From Phoronis pallida (Eukaryota > Phoronida > Phoronidae), in NCBI GenBank assembly GCA_028565715.1, contig JAOXYC010234903.1, positions 1 to 10,526 on the forward strand: 10,526 nucleotides of DNA. The letters run 5' to 3'. The number at the start of each line of letters is the position of its first letter. Within the stretch, counting starts at the first letter, position 1. The translations under genes and the position numbers were made by a program. Under the pieces are notes generated by a model that was given only the letters and a program-made list of their open reading frames with translations, did not search any database and had not been told where the DNA came from. Shown in pieces: positions 7,768-10,526 of the stretch.

Positions 7768-7863
7768 TTTGAAAAGACAGAAAAAATCTGAACTGAACTG
7801 GGAATCGAACCCAGGTCTCCCCGATTGCCGGTCAGATGCTGTACCAACTGAGCTATCCAGCCC
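7768..7863 (-). repeat. tRNA-derived SINE, copy 2 (best preserved)
   Basis: The minus-strand head GGCTGGATAGCTCAGTTGG and B box GGTTCGATTCC fold as a tRNA: the acceptor pairs with TTCAGTT using wobbles, the T stem is CTGGG/CCCAG, and the anticodon stem has wobble pairs with GGC in the anticodon position. The D stem is mismatched (GCTC against CAGC) and position 33 is C, which argues against a functional tRNA-Ala. A tail with TTTTTTCTGTCTTTTCAAA matches copy 1. It ends about 35 bases upstream of the acceptor of E6, in the sense orientation. Confidence 0.88.
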
Positions 7864-8027
7864 GTCTTAATTCTGTCCAAATCGCAAAAGTCCGAAAGCT
7901 AGTGTTTTTACTGTTTTTATCGTATCTACCAGAAATAAAGTGCTGGATTTTAATCTATTTTAACTCATCTATATACACTCTGGTCTCGACAACATATTTT
8001 ACCAGTAATATATAAAAAAATGCTTAC

Positions 8028-8217
8028 CAAGAACACTAGAAGCTCCAGTATCTAACTTGAGAATGGCTCCCCCGAACCTGCATATAATGCCGTCATATGT
8101 TGACGTATCTTGGAAGAAATGCATGAATGGAAGAATGAGGTAAACTCTCAATGCCTCGACATCAGGCGGGGACGAGGGTAAACTGGACAACAGGTGACTC
8201 TCTAGGCAACTACACAT
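8028..8217 (-). CDS. HERC4: HERC3/4-like gene, exon E5 (central region)
   Basis: The exon has 63 codons plus one base. It begins MCSCLESHLL directly after the acceptor TTTAATTTCAG and contains SSPPDVEALRVYLILP, a segment conserved in HERC3/4, then AILKLDT.. SVL. The donor is GTAAGC. The leftover G joins AG of E6 to give Glu. The initial ATG is an internal Met, not a translation start, because it follows an acceptor and continues the frame of E4. The intron upstream (8218-8982) carries a complex repeat array. Confidence 0.95.
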
Positions 8218-8254
8218 CTGAAATTAAAAGTAAAAACTCTCTACTGCCAATGTT

Positions 8255-8298
8255 CCACTCATCGTTGGTTGAGTACCAGAGCAACGCTAAAAAGATGC
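8255..8298 (+). repeat. Fragment sharing words with E7 and with the window start
   Basis: Positions 8255-8276 match 7120-7142 inside exon E7 apart from a single-base gap. Positions 8278-8298 match 62-82 exactly over 21 bases. Adjacent words shared with two other places suggest a fragment of a dispersed repeat. No family name can be given. Confidence 0.5.
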
Positions 8299-8315
8299 GT
8301 ACACATTTTTAACTC

Positions 8316-8693
8316 GGAGCAAATTGACACCGGTGTGAAATTTTCACCACCTCTGGAGGTGGTGGAGATTTCGCCCGGAGCAACTTGCTCCGGGAGAAAT
8401 GACCGTGTAACCGCGTACTGTTGTTAAGGCTGAAGTGGCAAACTGGGATCGCATGCGCACAATCAACATACAGAGTTAAAATTATAATAATTTTTTGACG
8501 TGAAAACATTTTCTTGAACAGCGTCTACGCGTGTCGCACAATTAGCATTACGTGAGTATTGTTTAAAACTAGCGCAAGTTGATCCGGGCGAAATCTCCAC
8601 CAGTATTAAGTAGCCGTGTAACCGATGTACAAAAGTGGTGCAAGTTGCTCCGGGTGAAATCTCCACCCAACTCTAGTGGCCGTGTAACCGTTG
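8316..8693. repeat. Array of CCGGG-core modules with CCGTGTAACCG ends
   Basis: A module reading GCAAGTTGMTCCGGGYGAAAT then CTCCACC occurs in plus orientation at 8574-8601 and 8640-8667, inverted at 8361-8388, in a partial plus form overlapping it at 8381-8400, and in a degenerate plus form at 8319-8351. CCGTGTAACCG recurs at 8403-8413, 8614-8624 and 8680-8690. Two perfect palindromes sit here: CACCACCTC-TG-GAGGTGGTG (8345-8364) and CCCGGAGCAA-C-TTGCTCCGGG (8374-8394). It is probably one or more nested copies of a palindromic non-autonomous element in the intron between E5 and E4. Two minus-strand frames (8309-8509 and 8463-8666) simply read through it. Confidence 0.75.
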
Positions 8694-8746
8694 CATTAGA
8701 AACACAGAATGGTAATTAAAGTTCAACAGTACCTGTTTGAAAGAGC

Positions 8747-8772
8747 ATCACATATAAATATGTGGAAGCAAA
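8747..8772 (+). repeat. Hairpin plus GCAAAAATA motif, copy 2
   Basis: The sequence ATCACATATAAATATGTGG is identical to copy 1, with stem CACATA/TATGTG at 8749-8764, followed by AAGCAAAAATA, a slightly altered tail. It lies just beyond the CCGGG-module array. Confidence 0.6.
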
Positions 8773-8982
8773 AATACCAGGATTTGGAAATCAATTTATA
8801 AGATTGTCGTCATTTAAAAGTTAAAATTTAGGTATCAATACTCTCGCCTATATTACGGGAAGGGACGTTATACCTAGAACAGGAAAGTGGAAATATAGCT
8901 ATTGAACTGTAAGAAAATTTGGACTTCAACAATTTGTGTATCAAGAGGTAATCATGCCCAATAACACCCAATTGCAACTTAC

Positions 8983-9094
8983 CAATGTTGATACTAATCG
9001 ATTAGTGTCAGATTTAAAGAGCTTAAAGCCAGACTTGACTGTATCCAAATCAACTCCAGGATTTCTACTGCTGCATCCGTAATGATTGTCATTG
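8983..9094 (-). CDS. HERC4: HERC3/4-like gene, exon E4 (central region, NDxHYxCSSRNPGVD motif)
   Basis: The exon has one base plus 37 codons. It begins with C completing the Ser codon from E3 and continues NDNHYGCSSRNPGVDLDTV. This is a diagnostic stretch of the HERC3/HERC4 central region and is one of the best marks that this gene belongs to that subfamily rather than to the giant HERC1/2 or to other HECT ligases. The acceptor is TTCTTCAG and the donor is a strong GTAAGT. It ends in phase 0 after RLVSTL. The role of this region in HERC3/4 is not established. It links the RCC1-like part to the HECT domain. Confidence 0.95.
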
Positions 9095-9509
9095 CTGAAG
9101 AAAACAAAATACTGTGTTTAGAAAACATTGAATTTTACTTGGCTGGTCTTCCTAGGATGATATTCAGAGCATCCAGTCACAAGTTTCTATCTACAAAATA
9201 GGGAGGATGGAATGGAATACATTTTAAAATGTTTTTCACTATTAAACCCCAAATTTAATATGCTTCCTGGTATAACAGTCTGAACTTTTGTGGGTTTGAC
9301 TTGATTTGGAACTGACGCTTTGCTAGGCAGTTCAAGGGCAGAACTCAGCAAACAGTTACAGACAAACTATAATAAAAATTTTCTATCAAGTTCCACTATC
9401 TAATGACAGTTTTTTATATCCCCAAAATATAAAATAATTATTATTGTCAGTTTATATTCTTGTGTGGCCCTTCCAAATTCTAAAATTGAATTTCTTGAAA
9501 AATAATTAC
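9095..9509. other. Intron between E4 and E3
   Basis: This is 415 bases of AT-rich sequence in which no exon, repeat unit or RNA gene was recognised. Confidence 0.5.
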
Positions 9510-9566
9510 CTCAGAAGAAATGATCCATTGAGACAGGCTGCAGATGAAAATATGGTTTCTATTCCT
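9510..9566 (-). CDS. HERC4: HERC3/4-like gene, exon E3 (57-base small exon, central region)
   Basis: This small exon encodes GIETIFSSAACLNGSFLL, with split codons at both ends. The acceptor is TTTTTACAG and the donor is GTAATT. The first A completes a Glu codon with E2, and the last AG joins the C of E4 to make Ser. The FSS.ACLN.SFL pattern matches the segment of HERC3/4 proteins that precedes the NDxHY motif. A degenerate tRNA-derived SINE lies about 115 bases upstream of its acceptor in the same orientation. It is too short to be found by ORF length, but the phase match on both sides makes it secure. Confidence 0.9.
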
Positions 9567-9680
9567 CTGTAAAAAGAAAACACTGCACACTTTGAACAAA
9601 ATAAAGCCTGAAGCCAAACAGTGAAACACTAAATTATTCTTATCAAAGAAAAACCAAAGTGCGCTAAAAGTGATCAATAA

Positions 9681-9745
9681 GAAAAGACAATAAATGTGAG
9701 AATTACAACTGGGAATTGATCCCAGATACTTGAGGTACATTAGTT
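9681..9745 (-). repeat. tRNA-derived SINE, copy 3 (truncated, degenerate)
   Basis: Only the B-box end remains: TGGGATCAATTCCCAGTTG on the minus strand, followed by a tail ending TTATTGTCTTTTC that parallels the tails of copies 1 and 2. The A-box half is lost or unrecognisable. Its orientation matches the host gene, and it lies about 115 bases upstream of the acceptor of E3. Confidence 0.6.
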
Positions 9746-9785
9746 GTGAAACCTTTTAATAGGAATTGTAACCATAGAAACTCAC

Positions 9786-9910
9786 TCTGTCATGCTATGG
9801 GGAAGCCTTTCAGCAGGACTAACATTGGCATAGCTTGCTAATTTATCATAGTCGACTGTTGTAATCTGCCTTTCCATTGGAATGTTTCGAAAATCTGCCA
9901 AGTCACTATT
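9786..9910 (-). CDS. HERC4: HERC3/4-like gene, exon E2 (central region)
   Basis: The exon has 41 codons plus two bases (GA) and begins NSDLADFR after the acceptor TTTGTAG. The donor is GTGAGT. The phase-2 remainder GA joins the first A of E3 to make a Glu codon. The encoded segment (NSDLADFR, then ITTVDYDKLASYA) lies just after the RCC1-like region. It has no catalytic motif and is the least conserved part of the family. It is placed by exact splice phase continuity with E1 and E3 and by the open frame. Intron lengths are 546 bases before it and 219 after it. Confidence 0.85.
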
Positions 9911-10456
9911 CTACAAATAAAAAGGAAGAGAATAAATCAATGCAACGTTTCAAATCAACAGAACATGTTCTTGAGTTATTGTGGTCACAACAAAGTGTAA
10001 CGCCATCGCCACCGCCGCATCCTATCACATAATGCACCCACATATTATGTATGTGGGAGCATAAAAATGAATTTTGAGCGGTTTATGGTACTTGGGTGGG
10101 TAATATTTGGCTAAGCAATTGATCATTCTCCAGTGAATCACACCCCTATATCTGATTGTGCAAGAACAAGAACTGTGACCTAATTGCATTGAGTGTGGCC
10201 TCAAGTTGTCGATGTTACGATTGTTGTTAGTTTCACTAAGAGTGAAACCAGAAGAAATCTGCGGTTTGGCATTAAACCACTAAAATACGACCGATTTTCG
10301 AGATTTTTGCCTCTACTCAAAGTCCATAACTTCACGCACCCATTTATGACCCTTCCCAAATTGTGCTTAAAGGCCTTGAAATCGCCCAAAACCGGTTATG
10401 CCTCTTCAAATTAATGTTTTATGAATAAGAACAATACAAATCAAAGCATAACCAAC
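9911..10456. other. Intron between E2 and E1
   Basis: No exon was found apart from the flanking ones. The hairpin motif copy 3 lies at 10037-10067, preceded by a CGCCATCGCCACCGCCGC run. Overlapping open frames on both strands at about 10193-10414 show no recognisable protein and no splice context, and are treated as chance. Confidence 0.5.
10037..10067 (+). repeat. Hairpin plus GCATAAAAA motif, copy 3
   Basis: A perfect 8-base stem (CCCACATA, loop TTATG, TATGTGGG; 10037-10057) is followed by AGCATAAAAA. The stem is longer than in copies 1 and 2, with paired changes (CCC/GGG) that keep base pairing, while the tail is the same. Confidence 0.65.
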
Positions 10457-10526
10457 CTCTTCACAACACATGACTGTGAAACAGGAATCCCCTCCTGCAT
10501 ATAAACATCGTGCGACTAGCGGATTT
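10457..10526 (-). CDS. HERC4: HERC3/4-like gene, exon E1 (partial; end of RCC1-like region)
   Basis: This is the first exon visible in transcript order and it is cut by the window edge. Read on the minus strand it is open to position 10526 (one base plus 23 codons), with residues LYAGGDSCFTVM followed by CCEE. The GGD.. F.V pattern resembles the end of the RCC1-like region of HERC3/HERC4 proteins. The donor after GAG is GTTGGT, with an unusual T at +3 but G at +5. It ends in phase 0 and joins E2 in frame. An alternative acceptor (CAG at 10497-10495) could begin the exon at 10494, but the tract before it is poor in pyrimidines and the frame stays open beyond it, so continuation past the window edge is preferred. 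HERC proteins are cytosolic E3 ubiquitin ligases. The family call rests mainly on the later exons. Confidence 0.72.

Noticed and set aside
7793-7863. Possible functional tRNA-Ala (anticodon position GGC) on the minus strand
   Set aside because: The D stem is mismatched, T33 is missing, several pairs are wobbles, and a shared SINE tail follows directly.
8309-8666. Two overlapping minus-strand frames with similar peptides (VEISPG, LHGHFSRSKLL)
   Set aside because: The similarity comes from the repeated DNA modules read in frame. There is no splice context or known family.
8316-8693. CRISPR-like array
   Set aside because: Modules occur in both orientations with irregular spacing, in the intron of an animal gene.
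10193-10414. Overlapping frames on both strands in the intron between E1 and E2
   Set aside because: No family, no codon pattern favouring either strand, and no splice sites joining the gene in phase.

Overview
The window lies inside one split animal gene on the minus strand. Twelve coding exons plus one duplicated exon copy can be placed from about 10526 down to 1379. Every splice junction has GT...AG ends and every reading phase matches, giving 457 complete codons when one copy of the duplicated exon is counted. The product is recognised as a HERC3/HERC4-type E3 ubiquitin ligase: the tail of the RCC1-like region at the right edge, then the central region of the HERC3/4 family, then the first half of the HECT domain. 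The start codon and most RCC1 repeats lie beyond 10526. The rest of the HECT domain, with the catalytic cysteine in the C-lobe, lies beyond position 1.

The organism is a metazoan, as shown by spliceosomal introns of about 220-1620 bases, AT-rich intron sequence and dispersed tRNA-derived SINEs. The density and style of short repeats suggest a marine invertebrate, but no clade can be fixed from the sequence. Nothing prokaryotic or viral was seen.

Layout in transcript order: exons at 10526-10457, 9910-9786, 9566-9510, 9094-8983 and 8217-8028 (RLD end and central region), 7733-7684, 7166-6927 and 5307-5215 (central region leading to HECT), 4789-4616, then two alternative copies of one 48-base exon (3622-3575 and 3303-3256), then 2547-2452 and 1497-1379. 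Exon names E1-E12 in the entries follow this order, with E10a and E10b for the two copies.

The main discovery candidate is the tandem pair E10a/E10b. Both encode the 16-residue segment ending GGVRK that opens the HECT N-lobe, both have the same length and phase, and both join in frame to the next exon (EFF...). The protein sequence is conserved between them, yet 10 of the 11 codons for shared residues differ. This pattern fits an old duplication with both copies under selection, and so mutually exclusive or otherwise alternative splicing.

The introns hold several short repeat families: three sense-oriented tRNA-derived SINEs whose pyrimidine-rich tails sit close upstream of 3' splice sites; a 59-base-spaced inverted duplication with a 64-base insertion in one arm only; a TTAA-bounded foldback element and a related single unit; an array of CCGGG/GTGTAACCG modules; and a hairpin-plus-GCATAAAAA motif present four times.
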